Shown: positions 8,812 to 17,246 of the stretch, one piece after another | Numbering within the stretch: the stretch's first letter is position 1 | Layout: each line of letters begins with the position of its first letter | From: Collinsella aerofaciens | GTDB taxonomy: Bacteria > Actinomycetota > Coriobacteriia > Coriobacteriales > Coriobacteriaceae | NCBI GenBank assembly: GCA_030826265.1 | Contig: JAPJOH010000031.1 | Coordinates: 1-25,775, forward strand | Length of the DNA: 25,775 bases | Direction of reading: 5' to 3' | Made by a program: the position numbers and the translations under genes | The notes under the pieces: model-generated | The model's database searches: none | Told to the model about the DNA's origin: nothing | Seen by the model: only the letters and a program-made list of their open reading frames with translations

Positions 8812-11800
8812 ATGCTCATTCACCGTATAGCCGCGCAGCTCTACACTGCCGAGGCGCTGCAGACCGTCGAGGCCGGACTCGATGCCGGCGAGGACGTGAC
8901 GCTGGCCGTGTCGCAGTCGGGCCGCACGCTTATGGCGGCAGCCCAGTTTGCGCGCCGTCCGCGCCCCACGGTCTACATTGTGAGCGGCGAGGACGCGGCC
9001 GATCGCGCCGCGCGCAGCCTTGCCGCTTATGTGGGCCTGGCACACGTGTGCCGTTTTCCCGAGCGCAAGGACTATCCGTGGCGCGAGCAGGCGCCCGACG
9101 ACGCCGTGGTAGCGCAGCGCTGCGAGGCCCTGGGACGCATCGTGCGCGGGGACAACTGCATCATGGTTGCCTCGGCTCGCGCGTTGCTGCGCTGCGTGCC
9201 GCCAGTCGAGAGCCGCTACTGGGAGTCCACGATCTTTGCGGTGGGCGAGGAGATTCCTTTTGACGAGGTGCCGCAGCGCCTGGTGGGCATGGGCTACACC
9301 AATGCCGGCGCAGCCGATGCGCCCGGTCTGTTCCGCGTGCACGGCGACACCGTCGAGGTGTTTCCCGCACAGGAAAAGGCGCCCGTGCGCATTGAGTTCT
9401 TTGGCGACGAGATTGACCGCATCCGCCGCATGGTGAGCTCCACGGGCCAAACCATCGGTAACGAAGACAGCATCGAGATCTTCCCCTGCCGTGAGCTGGC
9501 GCTTACCGACGATGCTGTCCACAACATGCACGTGGCGCTCTACCGCGCCAGCCAGGACGACAGTAAACTGGCAGCGCTGCTCGAGATGGTGGATGCACGC
9601 ATCGTCACGCCCGAGCTCGACCGCTTTTTGCCGGTGATGTACGGCCAGACCGTGAGCCCGTTGGCGCACGTGGGCGGCAAGGCGCTCGTGGTTTTGTCCG
9701 AGCCGCGCTCGCTGTTCGACGACTGCCTGCGCGCCTACGAGGATATCGAGGCCCGTGCCGGCGAGGCGGGGATTGACCGCTTGGACGGCTTGTACGTGCG
9801 CGCTCAACAGCTCGATTTTGGTGCCCAGCAGCGCCTGAACTACGTGAGCCTCATTCGTGCCGGCGGTGCGGTGACGGCCGAGCTCAAGATTGAGCAGCCT
9901 GCCATCGCAGGCTCGGACAACCGTTTTATGACGCGCATTCAGGAAGTCGTGGGCAAGCGCTACGCCTGCGTGTTTGCCATCCCTGACCGCGGTGCGCGCG
10001 AGTCGATGGAGCTCACCTTTGGCGACGAGGGCATTACCTTTGAGGAATCGCTGACGGCCGCGCCCGAAAACGCCGGCGTCATTGGCGAGCGCGTACGCGT
10101 GGCAACGGCGTTTTCTGCCGATCGTGCTGCCCGTCAGGATGCTCATGCTGCAATTCGCGAGCGCCGCGCCGACGCGCTCAACGCCCGCTCGCTCGAGGCG
10201 GGCGCGGCCCAGGCTGCCGCCGGTGCCGCCGTGCCCACCATCTCGCGCGGACGCGTGACCTTTGTCGATGCCGCCCTGCCGCAGGGCGTGGTGGTGCCCG
10301 ATGCCAACCTGGCCGTGTTCTCGATCGCCGACCTCAACGCCCGCATGGACGCCAACCGCGCGCGCAGCCGCCGCAAGGTTGACATTACGCAGATCACGTT
10401 CCCGTTTAAGCCGGGCGACTACGTGGTGCACGCCACTCACGGCATCGCGCTCTTTAGCGAGGTCGCGCGCCAGGAAGTGGGCGGCAAGGAGCGCGACTAC
10501 TTTTTGCTGGAATATGCCGACGGCGACAAGCTCTACGTGCCGCTCGAGCAGGTCGACCGTATCACGCGATACGTCGGTCCCGACGGCGACAAGCCGCGCC
10601 TGACCAGGCTCAACACCGCCGACTGGACGCGCGCCACCAACAAGGCACGCAAAAACGCCAAAAAGCTGGCGTTCGACCTGGTCGACCTGTATACGCGCCG
10701 CTCGTCGATTACCGGTATCGCCTGCCCGCCCGACACGCCCGAGCAGATCGAGATGGAGGAGAGCTTCCCTTACGACGAGACGCGCGACCAGCTGGAGGCC
10801 ATCGCCGACATTAAGGCCGACATGGAGGCGCCCAAGCCCATGGACCGCCTGCTGTGCGGCGACGTGGGCTTTGGCAAGACCGAGGTCGCCCTGCGTGCGG
10901 CGTTTAAGTGCGTGGACTCCGGCCGCCAGGTCATGGTGCTCTGCCCCACGACCATTCTTGCCCAGCAGCACTACGAGACGTTCTTTGAGCGCTTTGCCCC
11001 GTTTGGCCTCGAGGTCGAGGTACTTAGCCGCTTTCGCACGCCGGCGCAGCAAAAGCGCGCGCTCAAGGCGTTCGCCGAGGGCACGATCGACGTGCTCATC
11101 GGCACGCACCGCCTGCTTTCGGCCGATGTGAACCCCAAGAACCTGGGCCTGGTGATTATCGACGAGGAACAGCGCTTTGGCGTGCAGCACAAGGAGCAGC
11201 TCAAGAACCTGCGTGAGCAGATTGACGTGCTCACGCTTTCGGCAACGCCGATTCCGCGAACCATGCAGATGGCCACGAGCGGCGTGCGCGATATGAGCCT
11301 GATCACCACGCCGCCGACCGGGCGTCGTCCCGTGATCGTGCACGTGGGGGAGTACGACCCTGACGTGGTAAGTGCGGCGATTCGCCTGGAGGTGGGCCGC
11401 GGCGGTCAGGTGTACTACGTGTCCAACCGCGTCAAGACCATCGATGACGCCGTGGCGCGCGTGCACGAGGCCGCGCCCGAGGCGCGTGTGGGCGTGGCGC
11501 ACGGCAAGATGAGCCCGCGCGAGGTCGAAGACGTGATGATCGAGTTCGCGACCAAAAAGATTGACGTGCTCATCGCCACGACCATCGTGGAGAGCGGCAT
11601 CGACAACGCGACCGCCAACACGCTCATCATTGAGGACTCGCAGCGCCTGGGTCTGGCGCAGCTCTACCAGCTCAAGGGCCGTGTGGGTCGCTCTGCCACG
11701 CAGGCCTACGCGTACTTTATGTTCCCGGGCGAGTTGCCGCTCACCGAGGAGGCGACGGCGCGCCTGACCGCGCTTTCCGAGTTCCAGGACCTGGGCAGCG

Positions 11801-12444
11801 GCATGCGCATTGCCATGCGCGACCTGGAGATCCGCGGCGCCGGTTCGCTCATGGGCGCCGAGCAGCACGGCAACCTGTCGAGCGTGGGCTTTGACCTGTT
11901 TACGCAGATGCTGGGACAGGCCGTGGCCGAGGCACGCGGCGATGACGATGCCGGCGTGGAGGCGGCGAGCGTGGGCATCAACCTGCCGGCTGACTACTTT
12001 TTGTCCGAGGAATACATGCCGGCGGTGGACCAACGCGTGCTCGTGTACCGTAAGCTCGCGGCGGCTGAGGACCTGGAGAGCATCGACGAAGTGCAGGAGG
12101 AGACCGAGGCGGCGCACGGCGAGCTTCCGTTGGCGGGACTCAACCTGTTCAATCGCGCGCGCATCCGCATTCGCGGCGAGCGTCTGGGGCTCGAGAGCGT
12201 CACGCTCAGTGGCGGTCGCATCACCTTTTTGGGCGTCGACGTGCCCAAAAAGGTGGCCTTTGAGCTTAAGACCCGCTATGGCGCGGTGAACTTCCCCAAG
12301 AGCCGCAAGCTGTCGGTGCCCTACAAGGCAGGCGCCGGTGCGGGCAGCGGCATGGGTCGCGGTCTCGACGCCAACGACGGCACCGGCCCGGTGGCCGCGG
12401 CGCTCATGCTGCTGCAACAGCTGGGCGCTAGTGATGATGACTAG
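8812..12444 (+). CDS. mfd: Transcription-repair coupling factor Mfd
   Basis: A 1210-residue ATP-dependent translocase that removes RNA polymerase stalled at DNA lesions and recruits UvrA. The order is typical. A UvrB-homology region occupies about 1-330. The RNA-polymerase-interaction domain starts at about 530 (FKPGDYVVHATHGIALF). The RecG-like motor has Walker A GDVGFGKT (683-690), the Walker B DEEQ (784-787), TLSATPIPRT and the second RecA domain with GRVGR. A C-terminal regulatory domain lies from about 1040 on. The length is close to that of other Mfd proteins (about 1150). ATG 8812 is preceded by GGAGGAA (8801-8807). A Gly/Ala/Thr-rich tail follows the last domain. The PAP2 gene starts 57 bp downstream with no terminator between. 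Confidence 0.97.
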   Translation: MLIHRIAAQLYTAEALQTVEAGLDAGEDVTLAVSQSGRTLMAAAQFARRPRPTVYIVSGEDAADRAARSLAAYVGLAHVCRFPERKDYPWREQAPDDAVVAQRCEALGRIVRGDNCIMVASARALLRCVPPVESRYWESTIFAVGEEIPFDEVPQRLVGMGYTNAGAADAPGLFRVHGDTVEVFPAQEKAPVRIEFFGDEIDRIRRMVSSTGQTIGNEDSIEIFPCRELALTDDAVHNMHVALYRASQDDSKLAALLEMVDARIVTPELDRFLPVMYGQTVSPLAHVGGKALVVLSEPRSLFDDCLRAYEDIEARAGEAGIDRLDGLYVRAQQLDFGAQQRLNYVSLIRAGGAVTAELKIEQPAIAGSDNRFMTRIQEVVGKRYACVFAIPDRGARESMELTFGDEGITFEESLTAAPENAGVIGERVRVATAFSADRAARQDAHAAIRERRADALNARSLEAGAAQAAAGAAVPTISRGRVTFVDAALPQGVVVPDANLAVFSIADLNARMDANRARSRRKVDITQITFPFKPGDYVVHATHGIALFSEVARQEVGGKERDYFLLEYADGDKLYVPLEQVDRITRYVGPDGDKPRLTRLNTADWTRATNKARKNAKKLAFDLVDLYTRRSSITGIACPPDTPEQIEMEESFPYDETRDQLEAIADIKADMEAPKPMDRLLCGDVGFGKTEVALRAAFKCVDSGRQVMVLCPTTILAQQHYETFFERFAPFGLEVEVLSRFRTPAQQKRALKAFAEGTIDVLIGTHRLLSADVNPKNLGLVIIDEEQRFGVQHKEQLKNLREQIDVLTLSATPIPRTMQMATSGVRDMSLITTPPTGRRPVIVHVGEYDPDVVSAAIRLEVGRGGQVYYVSNRVKTIDDAVARVHEAAPEARVGVAHGKMSPREVEDVMIEFATKKIDVLIATTIVESGIDNATANTLIIEDSQRLGLAQLYQLKGRVGRSATQAYAYFMFPGELPLTEEATARLTALSEFQDLGSGMRIAMRDLEIRGAGSLMGAEQHGNLSSVGFDLFTQMLGQAVAEARGDDDAGVEAASVGINLPADYFLSEEYMPAVDQRVLVYRKLAAAEDLESIDEVQEETEAAHGELPLAGLNLFNRARIRIRGERLGLESVTLSGGRITFLGVDVPKKVAFELKTRYGAVNFPKSRKLSVPYKAGAGAGSGMGRGLDANDGTGPVAAALMLLQQLGASDDD

Positions 12445-12500
12445 CGAGTCGACGCTGCAAACATTCCATTTGGGCACTCTGGCTCCATCGAAAGGAAAGC

Positions 12501-13364
12501 ATGTTCGGATACATCTATAAGAAAGATGTCGCCATTATCGCGGTTGTCCTGTGTCTTTGTCTGGGCGTGGGCAGTTTCTTCGATTATCAGATCTCGAGCG
12601 CGCTGTTCAATATCGGCAGCATGTACGGTCGCTTTGTCGAGGCGGCCGGTGAGCTGCCGTTCGAGCTGACGGCGAGCATCGCGGGCGTTATGCTCGTGCG
12701 CGCGGTGCGTCCCGACTCCAGGGGGAGCAAATGGCTCGCCGTGCTCGGCATCCTCGTCAACGTTGGCCTGACCGGCTACGAGATCGTTTCGTCCCTGAGG
12801 GTTGGCGGCAAACTCATCGCGGCTCAGTTGGTGCTGACGTTTGTGCTGGCCATCGTCGCCAACCTTATCGTCTATCGCCTCACGCGCACGACCGAGCCCG
12901 ACGAGCTCACGCGCTGGGCGTTGATGGTGCTTGTCGTGTGGGTCGCTCAGGCCATCATCCTCAACGTGATCGTCAAACCGCTGTGGTCGCGTCCGCGCAT
13001 GCGCGTGATTGAGGTGACGCAGGGGCTCGAGTTTCAGCCGTGGTGGGTGATCGGTAACCCCGACAAGTGGACTTATATCGCCGCCGGTGTAATCAAGGAC
13101 GGCTTTAAGTCGTTTGCGAGTGGGCACACGGCGCACGCGGCGATCGGCCTCATGCTCGCCGGGCTTCCCGCGGCGGCCTTTAAGGAAAAACCGTCGCGCC
13201 GCCGCGTGGTCTTTTGGACGGCGGCTGTGGTCGCGGCACTCGTCGCGTTTGGCCGCATCGTGATCGGAGCGCACTTTTTGAGTGACGTGAGCTGCGGTTT
13301 TGCCCTGGTACTGGCACTTGAGTGCCTTGCCGCGCGCATTGCCTATCCCAGCGGCGTACAATAG
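12501..13364 (+). CDS. PAP2-family membrane phosphatase
   Basis: An integral-membrane phosphatase of the PAP2/phosphatidic acid phosphatase superfamily (287 residues). The three motifs are present: K159-x4-RP (KPLWSRPR, 159-166), SGH (SFASGHT, His209), and R252-x5-H258-x3-D262 (GRIVIGAHFLSD). In known members the two histidines and the Asp carry out phosphate transfer, usually on undecaprenyl diphosphate or lipid phosphates at the outer membrane face. About six hydrophobic segments are visible, starting at 10-28. AAAGGAAAG (12491-12499) precedes ATG 12501. It may be read through from mfd. The exact substrate is unknown; undecaprenyl-diphosphate recycling is one possibility. Confidence 0.88.
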   Translation: MFGYIYKKDVAIIAVVLCLCLGVGSFFDYQISSALFNIGSMYGRFVEAAGELPFELTASIAGVMLVRAVRPDSRGSKWLAVLGILVNVGLTGYEIVSSLRVGGKLIAAQLVLTFVLAIVANLIVYRLTRTTEPDELTRWALMVLVVWVAQAIILNVIVKPLWSRPRMRVIEVTQGLEFQPWWVIGNPDKWTYIAAGVIKDGFKSFASGHTAHAAIGLMLAGLPAAAFKEKPSRRRVVFWTAAVVAALVAFGRIVIGAHFLSDVSCGFALVLALECLAARIAYPSGVQ

Positions 13365-13409
13365 CTCCGTTTGAATCATCTGACCGATACCCGGTAAGAG
13401 AGGATTGCC

Positions 13410-14435
13410 ATGCTCGCGTTTAACAACGACTATTCCCACGGTGCACATCCGGCAGTGCTGCAGGCGCTCGTCGATACCAACATGGAGCCGCAGCCCGGCT
13501 ACGGTACCGATGCGCACACCGAGCGTGCCAAGCAACTTATTCGCGAGGCCTGTCAGGCGCCTGACGCCGACGTGTTTTTCCTGGTGGGCGGCACGCAGGC
13601 TAACGCCACGGTGATCGACATGCTGCTCGCGCCGTACGAGGGCGTCGTTGCTGCCGAGACCGGCCACGTCGCCTGCCACGAGGCGGGCGCCATTGAGTTT
13701 GGCGGCCACAAGGTGCTCACCATCCCCGGCTACGAGGGCAAGATGCACGCCGAGGACCTCGAGAACTATATCCAGGTGTTCTACGAAAACGAGAGCTACG
13801 AGCATACGGTGTTCCCGGGCGCCGTGTACGTGAGCCTATCGACCGAGTACGGCACGCTGTACTCTAAGGCCGAGCTCGCGGCGATTCATGCGGTATGCCA
13901 GAAGCGCGAGATTCCGCTGTTTGTGGACGGTGCTCGCCTGGCCTATGCGCTGGCGGCCGATGAGTGCGACATTACCCTGCCCGGGCTGGCGCAGCTGTGC
14001 GACGTGTTCTACATCGGCGGCACCAAGTGCGGCGCGCTCTGCGGCGAGGCTGTGGTGTTCTGCGGCATGCACGCCCCGGCACATCCCATTCCGCGCATTA
14101 AGCAGCACGGCGCGCTGTTGGCCAAGGGCCGCCTGACGGGCGTGCAGTTTGAGGCACTCTTTACCGACGGCTTGTATTTTGAGATTGGTCGACAGGCGAT
14201 CGAGACGGCTCAGGCGCTGCGTCGTGTGCTGCACGAGCGCGGCTACCAGTTCTTTTTGGAGACGCCGACGAACCAGCAGTTTGTGATTCTGCCCAACGAG
14301 GACATGGCGCGCATTCGCGAGCACGCCTCGATCGAGTACTGGGAAAAGTACGACGAGACCCACACGGTGGTGCGCTTTTGCACCAGCTGGGCCACGACGC
14401 AGGAGGACATCGACGCGTTGGCGGCTGTCCTGTAG
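13410..14435 (+). CDS. Threonine-aldolase-like PLP-dependent enzyme (beta-eliminating lyase family)
   Basis: A fold-type I pyridoxal-phosphate enzyme of 341 residues, of the low-specificity L-threonine aldolase family, which splits threonine or allo-threonine to glycine and acetaldehyde. The N-terminal FNNDYSHGAHPAV corresponds to the substrate-binding start of these enzymes. GGTQAN (60-65) binds the cofactor phosphate. FVDGARL (171-177) contains Asp173, which pairs with the PLP nitrogen, and Arg176. IGGTKCG (202-208) contains the Schiff-base Lys206. AGAGAGGA precedes ATG 13410. It starts 45 bp after the PAP2 gene and ends at a strong terminator. The family also contains related amino-acid lyases, so the precise substrate is inferred. 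Confidence 0.88.
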   Translation: MLAFNNDYSHGAHPAVLQALVDTNMEPQPGYGTDAHTERAKQLIREACQAPDADVFFLVGGTQANATVIDMLLAPYEGVVAAETGHVACHEAGAIEFGGHKVLTIPGYEGKMHAEDLENYIQVFYENESYEHTVFPGAVYVSLSTEYGTLYSKAELAAIHAVCQKREIPLFVDGARLAYALAADECDITLPGLAQLCDVFYIGGTKCGALCGEAVVFCGMHAPAHPIPRIKQHGALLAKGRLTGVQFEALFTDGLYFEIGRQAIETAQALRRVLHERGYQFFLETPTNQQFVILPNEDMARIREHASIEYWEKYDETHTVVRFCTSWATTQEDIDALAAVL

Positions 14436-14453
14436 CCTGATGTAATGACGAGG

Positions 14454-14497
14454 GGCCGCCTTGCGCCGGGTTTGGCGCAGGGTGGCCTTTGCTTTTG
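14454..14497 (+). terminator. Intrinsic terminator after the threonine-aldolase-like gene
   Basis: A 14-bp stem (14454-14467 with 14474-14487; two G-U pairs in RNA) with loop GGGTTT is followed by TTTGCTTTT. It lies directly before the GNAT gene, whose SD starts just after it. Confidence 0.85.
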
Positions 14498-14512
14498 GGG
14501 GAGAAGGGTTGT

Positions 14513-15103
14513 ATGACCGAGATGTCCGAGCCGACGATTCGCCTGGCGACGCCCGAAGACGCGCCGGCGTTGCTTGCCATCTATGAGCCGTATGTGCGCC
14601 AGACGGCGATTACCTGCGAATACGAGGTGCCGAGCGTTGAGGAGTTCGCCGGGCGCATCGAGCGTACGCTCAAGCGCTATCCGTATCTGGTGATGGAGCT
14701 GGAAGGGCGTCCGGTAGGCTATGCCTATGTGAGCCCGCTCAACAGCCGCGAGGCATACGACTGGTCGGTCGAGACGTCGATCTACCTGGCGCGCGACGTG
14801 CGCCACGGCGGGCTGGGTCGCAAGCTGCACGATGCGCTCAAGCAGTGCCTGATCGCGATGGGCATCACCAATATGTGCGCGCTCATCGCCGTGCCGCACG
14901 ACAAGGACGACGAGTATCTAACGCACAATAGCCAGGACTTCCATGCCCATATGGGATATCGCCTGGTGGGCGCCTTCGATCGCTGTGCCCAAAAGTTCGG
15001 CCGCTGGTACGACATGTGCTGGATGGAGTTGGTCCTGGCCGAGCGCACGCCCAACCAACCCAAACCAACCTGGTTCCCCGACCTCCCCAAACCTACCATT
15101 TAG
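14513..15103 (+). CDS. GNAT N-acetyltransferase, phosphinothricin acetyltransferase-like
   Basis: A cytoplasmic acetyl-CoA-dependent N-acetyltransferase (196 residues) of the Pat/Bar/YncA-like GNAT branch. Family features visible are IRLATPEDAPALLAIYEPYV near the N-terminus, YDWSVETSIYL, the acetyl-CoA loop region RHGGLGRKLHDAL and the C-terminal KFGRWYDMCWMEL. Members acetylate amino groups of small molecules such as phosphinothricin or amino-acid derivatives; the substrate here is unknown. ATG 14513 follows GGAGAAGGG (14499-14507). The last 20 residues are Pro-rich and run into a REP-like repeat at 15090-15126, suggesting that the repeat reshaped the C-terminus. It converges on gntR-1. Confidence 0.87.
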   Translation: MTEMSEPTIRLATPEDAPALLAIYEPYVRQTAITCEYEVPSVEEFAGRIERTLKRYPYLVMELEGRPVGYAYVSPLNSREAYDWSVETSIYLARDVRHGGLGRKLHDALKQCLIAMGITNMCALIAVPHDKDDEYLTHNSQDFHAHMGYRLVGAFDRCAQKFGRWYDMCWMELVLAERTPNQPKPTWFPDLPKPTI

Positions 15104-15126
15104 GGACAGGTTTATTTTGGCAGGTT
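15090..15126 (-). repeat. REP-like repeat, class A (copy 1, reverse orientation)
   Basis: It carries GGGACAGGTTTATTTTGG flanked by CCTACC and GGCAGG. It is the reverse complement of the sequences at 22456-22500 and 24592-24635. It fills the gap between the convergent GNAT and GntR genes and includes the ends of both. Confidence 0.75.
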
Positions 15127-15847
15127 AGCCGATTGGCTCGGTGTATTTGGCGCGGTCGGTGCGTTGGATGCGCTTAGAGACATGAAGCGGTCGGCCGTCG
15201 GTGTCGTAGACGTAGTCGGTGATCAGGATCAGCGCCTGCCCGCGCTCGACGTTGAGCAAAAACGCCTCGTTTTGCGAGGCATAGCACACCTCAAAGGTCT
15301 TATGTCCCTGTGCTGGCGCGCGATGGAATTCTTGGCGCAGCGTCGCGTAGAGCGAACCGTTGATATCGCGATCGATGAGCGTCTCGAAGCTTGGCGGCAG
15401 GTAGGTGGTCTCCAGGCACAGCGGCGCATCGTCCAGATAACGCAGGCGGACAAGTTTGACGAGCTTGCTGCCCACGGCGACATCGAAGAACTTGGCCGCA
15501 TTGCCCGCGGCCTTGGCAAAGCCCGAGTCCACCGTGCGCGTGGTGGGCTTCATACCCTGACCCTGGACCTGTGTCGTGTAGCTCGAAAACACCAGGTTGT
15601 TCTCGTGGAGCGCCGGCGTGTCGGCCACAAAGGCGCCACGCCCGCGCTCGGTGCGCACCAGGCCCTCGTCAACGAGCACCTTAAGGGCGTGGCGTACGGT
15701 GCTACGCGACAGCCCCGATTCGTCCATGAGTTCCATCTCGGACGGCAGCTTGTCTCCGCGCGCGTAGGTGCCGGAGGCGATGCGGTCGCGCAGCATGCCC
15801 GCCAAGCGCTCGTATTGGGTCAGTCTCTTTTTAGATGAAGCGTTCAT
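15125..15847 (-). CDS. GntR/UTRA transcriptional regulator (gntR-1), divergent from the first SIS gene
   Basis: A 240-residue regulator of the GntR family, HutC/UTRA subgroup. The N-terminal winged helix (about 10-76) contains KLPSEMELMDESGLSRSTVRHAL and the wing RTERGRGAFV. The C-terminal UTRA effector domain (about 95-235) normally binds a sugar phosphate or small metabolite. It is divergently placed from a SIS sugar-phosphate deglycase gene (16053), with a 205-bp intergenic region holding repeated TGTAT elements close to both starts. Control of both genes is therefore likely, with the deglycase substrate or product as the plausible effector. The stop codon lies inside a REP-like repeat. 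Confidence 0.92.
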   Translation of the reverse strand: MNASSKKRLTQYERLAGMLRDRIASGTYARGDKLPSEMELMDESGLSRSTVRHALKVLVDEGLVRTERGRGAFVADTPALHENNLVFSSYTTQVQGQGMKPTTRTVDSGFAKAAGNAAKFFDVAVGSKLVKLVRLRYLDDAPLCLETTYLPPSFETLIDRDINGSLYATLRQEFHRAPAQGHKTFEVCYASQNEAFLLNVERGQALILITDYVYDTDGRPLHVSKRIQRTDRAKYTEPIG

Positions 15848-15855
15848 GCGATCAA

Positions 15856-15874
15856 CCTGTATCTAACCTGTATG
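15856..15874 (+). promoter_or_regulatory. Candidate GntR-1 operator, copy A
   Basis: CCTGTATCTAACCTGTATG contains two TGTAT half-sites 11 bp apart and matches a second site at 15995-16013 at 16 of 19 positions. It lies 9 bp upstream of the gntR-1 start codon, where binding would repress gntR-1. Confidence 0.5.
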
Positions 15875-15890
15875 CGTATCTAATCAAGCA

Positions 15891-15903
15891 TGTATTCAAT
15901 ACA
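15891..15903. promoter_or_regulatory. Palindrome TGTATT-C-AATACA in the gntR-1/SIS intergenic region
   Basis: A perfect 13-bp palindrome built from the same TGTAT element as the flanking sites. GntR dimers bind such dyads, so it is a further operator candidate. Confidence 0.45.
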
Positions 15904-15994
15904 ACAACAAAACCGCTGTTAGCAAGTTATCGAAAACTGTATCAGCAAATTTTCTAAGACAAATATAGCATACAACTAGTCGACATAACCAAAA

Positions 15995-16013
15995 CATGTA
16001 TGTAACTTGTATG
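15995..16013 (+). promoter_or_regulatory. Candidate GntR-1 operator, copy B
   Basis: CATGTATGTAACTTGTATG repeats copy A (15856-15874) at 16 of 19 positions, with the same 11-bp half-site spacing. It lies 39 bp before the SIS deglycase start. An inverted half-site (CATACAAC) lies at 15969-15976. Confidence 0.5.
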
Positions 16014-16052
16014 CCATCGAGAGCATCAAACGAGAAGAAAGGCTGATGCACG

Positions 16053-17045
16053 ATGACTACTCAGGAACAGGTTAAGGACGTCGTCTCCCAGGTTTTGGCC
16101 GACAAGGCAGACAAGGGCGGCATCAAGCGCGTCGTGTGGATTGGCGCCGGCGGATCCAACGGCGGCAACTATCCTGCCCAGTACTTTATGGAGCACGAGG
16201 CCACGCAGGTCGTGAGCTCCAGCTACACCAGCAATGAGTTCGTGCACGCAACTCCTGCCTACGTTAACGAGAACACCCTGGCCGTCGTCGTGTCCATGCG
16301 CGGCACCAAGGAGACCATCGTCGCCGCCCAGGTCGCCAAGGACCACGGCGCCAGCACCATCGCCATCTATGTTGACGAGTCCGGCCTCACCGAGGTCTGC
16401 GACTACAAGATCCAGTACGACAGCCTGGCTGTCGACGAGTCCTGCATGGGTCGCACCAACTCCGCCGTCGTGACCATGATCGCCATGGAGCTCACGCAGC
16501 AGACCGAGGGCTATGCCGAGTACGAGACCGCTATGGCCGCCTTCGACTTGGTCGACCCCATCTATCGCAAGGCCGTCGAGTACACCCGTCCGCTCGCAGC
16601 CAAGTGGGCCGAGCAGAACGCCGACAAGCCCTGCATCAACGTCATGGCTCAGGGCCCGCTTTTTGGTGCCGCCTACGTCTTTAGCATCTGCAACGTGCAG
16701 GAGATGCTGCAGATCGACTCCTGCACCATCAACACTTGCGACTTCTTCCATGGTCCTTTCGAGATCCTGGACAAGCGCACCTCGCTGTTCCAGCTCATCA
16801 GCGTCGGCCGCAGCCGCTGCAACGACGAGCGCGGCATCCGTTTCGTCAACCAGTACGGTGGCGAGCGCGTCTATCAGCTCGACGCTAAGGAGCTCGGTCT
16901 CAACGACATCAAGGACAGCGTGAGCGAGTACTTCAACCACCTGATCTTTGCCCCGATCCTCAACAACGTGTACATGCGCGCGCTCTCTGCCGTCACCCAC
17001 AAGGACTACATGACGCGCCGCTACATGTGGAAGCTTGATTACTAA
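16053..17045 (+). CDS. SIS-domain sugar-phosphate deglycase, FrlB/GfrF-like (SIS-1)
   Basis: A cytoplasmic enzyme of the SIS sugar isomerase superfamily (330 residues), predicted to cleave a 6-phosphorylated Amadori compound into a hexose 6-phosphate and an amine or amino acid. An N-terminal SIS domain (about 15-150) binds the phosphosugar (IGAGGSNGG, 30-38; SMRGTKET, 81-88). A second SIS domain carries E217 (VQEM) and H233 (FFHGPFE), 16 residues apart as for the catalytic Glu and His of FraB and FrlB. The C-terminus RRYMWKL is shared with SIS-2 (21371). AGAAAGG precedes ATG 16053 by 11 bp. It is probably controlled by the divergent GntR-1. It diverges enough from SIS-2 to suggest a different substrate. 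Confidence 0.85.
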   Translation: MTTQEQVKDVVSQVLADKADKGGIKRVVWIGAGGSNGGNYPAQYFMEHEATQVVSSSYTSNEFVHATPAYVNENTLAVVVSMRGTKETIVAAQVAKDHGASTIAIYVDESGLTEVCDYKIQYDSLAVDESCMGRTNSAVVTMIAMELTQQTEGYAEYETAMAAFDLVDPIYRKAVEYTRPLAAKWAEQNADKPCINVMAQGPLFGAAYVFSICNVQEMLQIDSCTINTCDFFHGPFEILDKRTSLFQLISVGRSRCNDERGIRFVNQYGGERVYQLDAKELGLNDIKDSVSEYFNHLIFAPILNNVYMRALSAVTHKDYMTRRYMWKLDY

Positions 17046-17081
17046 GGGATAGATTGGCCTAACAGCCCAATATCCCTCATA

Positions 17082-17148
17082 AGTTGCGGCGGAATAGTTC
17101 CTGTTTGGGGGTGTGAGGCCTCTATTTGAGAACTATTTCACCGCAACT
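17082..17148. repeat. Imperfect 19-bp inverted repeat with 29-nt loop
   Basis: AGTTGCGGCGGAATAGTTC (17082-17100) pairs with GAACTATTTCACCGCAACT (17130-17148) apart from one mismatch and one G-U. The loop contains the palindrome GAGGCCTC. There is no T run, so it is a poor terminator; it may be a mobile palindromic element. A smaller hairpin (GGGATA..TTGG/CCAATATCCC, 17046-17076) precedes it right after the SIS-1 stop. Confidence 0.6.
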
Positions 17149-17156
17149 GCTAGAGC

Positions 17157-17174
17157 GGCACTTGGGGACGTTCC
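17157..17174 (+). repeat. REP-like repeat, class B (copy 1)
   Basis: GGCACTTGGGGACGTTCC is repeated exactly at 25724-25741. It is followed here by related GCCGGCAGTTTGGGACACTCC. Motifs of this type (GGGACnGTCC-like) are often REP sequences associated with REP-associated tyrosine transposases; none is encoded in this window. Confidence 0.65.
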
Positions 17175-17246
17175 CTTTCTGCCGGCAGTTTGGGACACTC
17201 CTTGTTTCAAGAGATTTTCCGTTCGGCGATTTGTGTCTTGAAAAAT

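Noticed and set aside
8551..12477. 1308-codon open frame on the minus strand
   Set aside because: It is the antisense shadow of mfd, which has clear motifs and an SD. Its translation is rich in His, Arg, Leu and Val with no domain. Long antisense frames are common in GC-rich genes.
15848..16052. Riboswitch in the SIS-1 leader
   Set aside because: The region is AT-rich with short repeated TGTAT sites suited to a protein operator, and no conserved aptamer fold was recognised.
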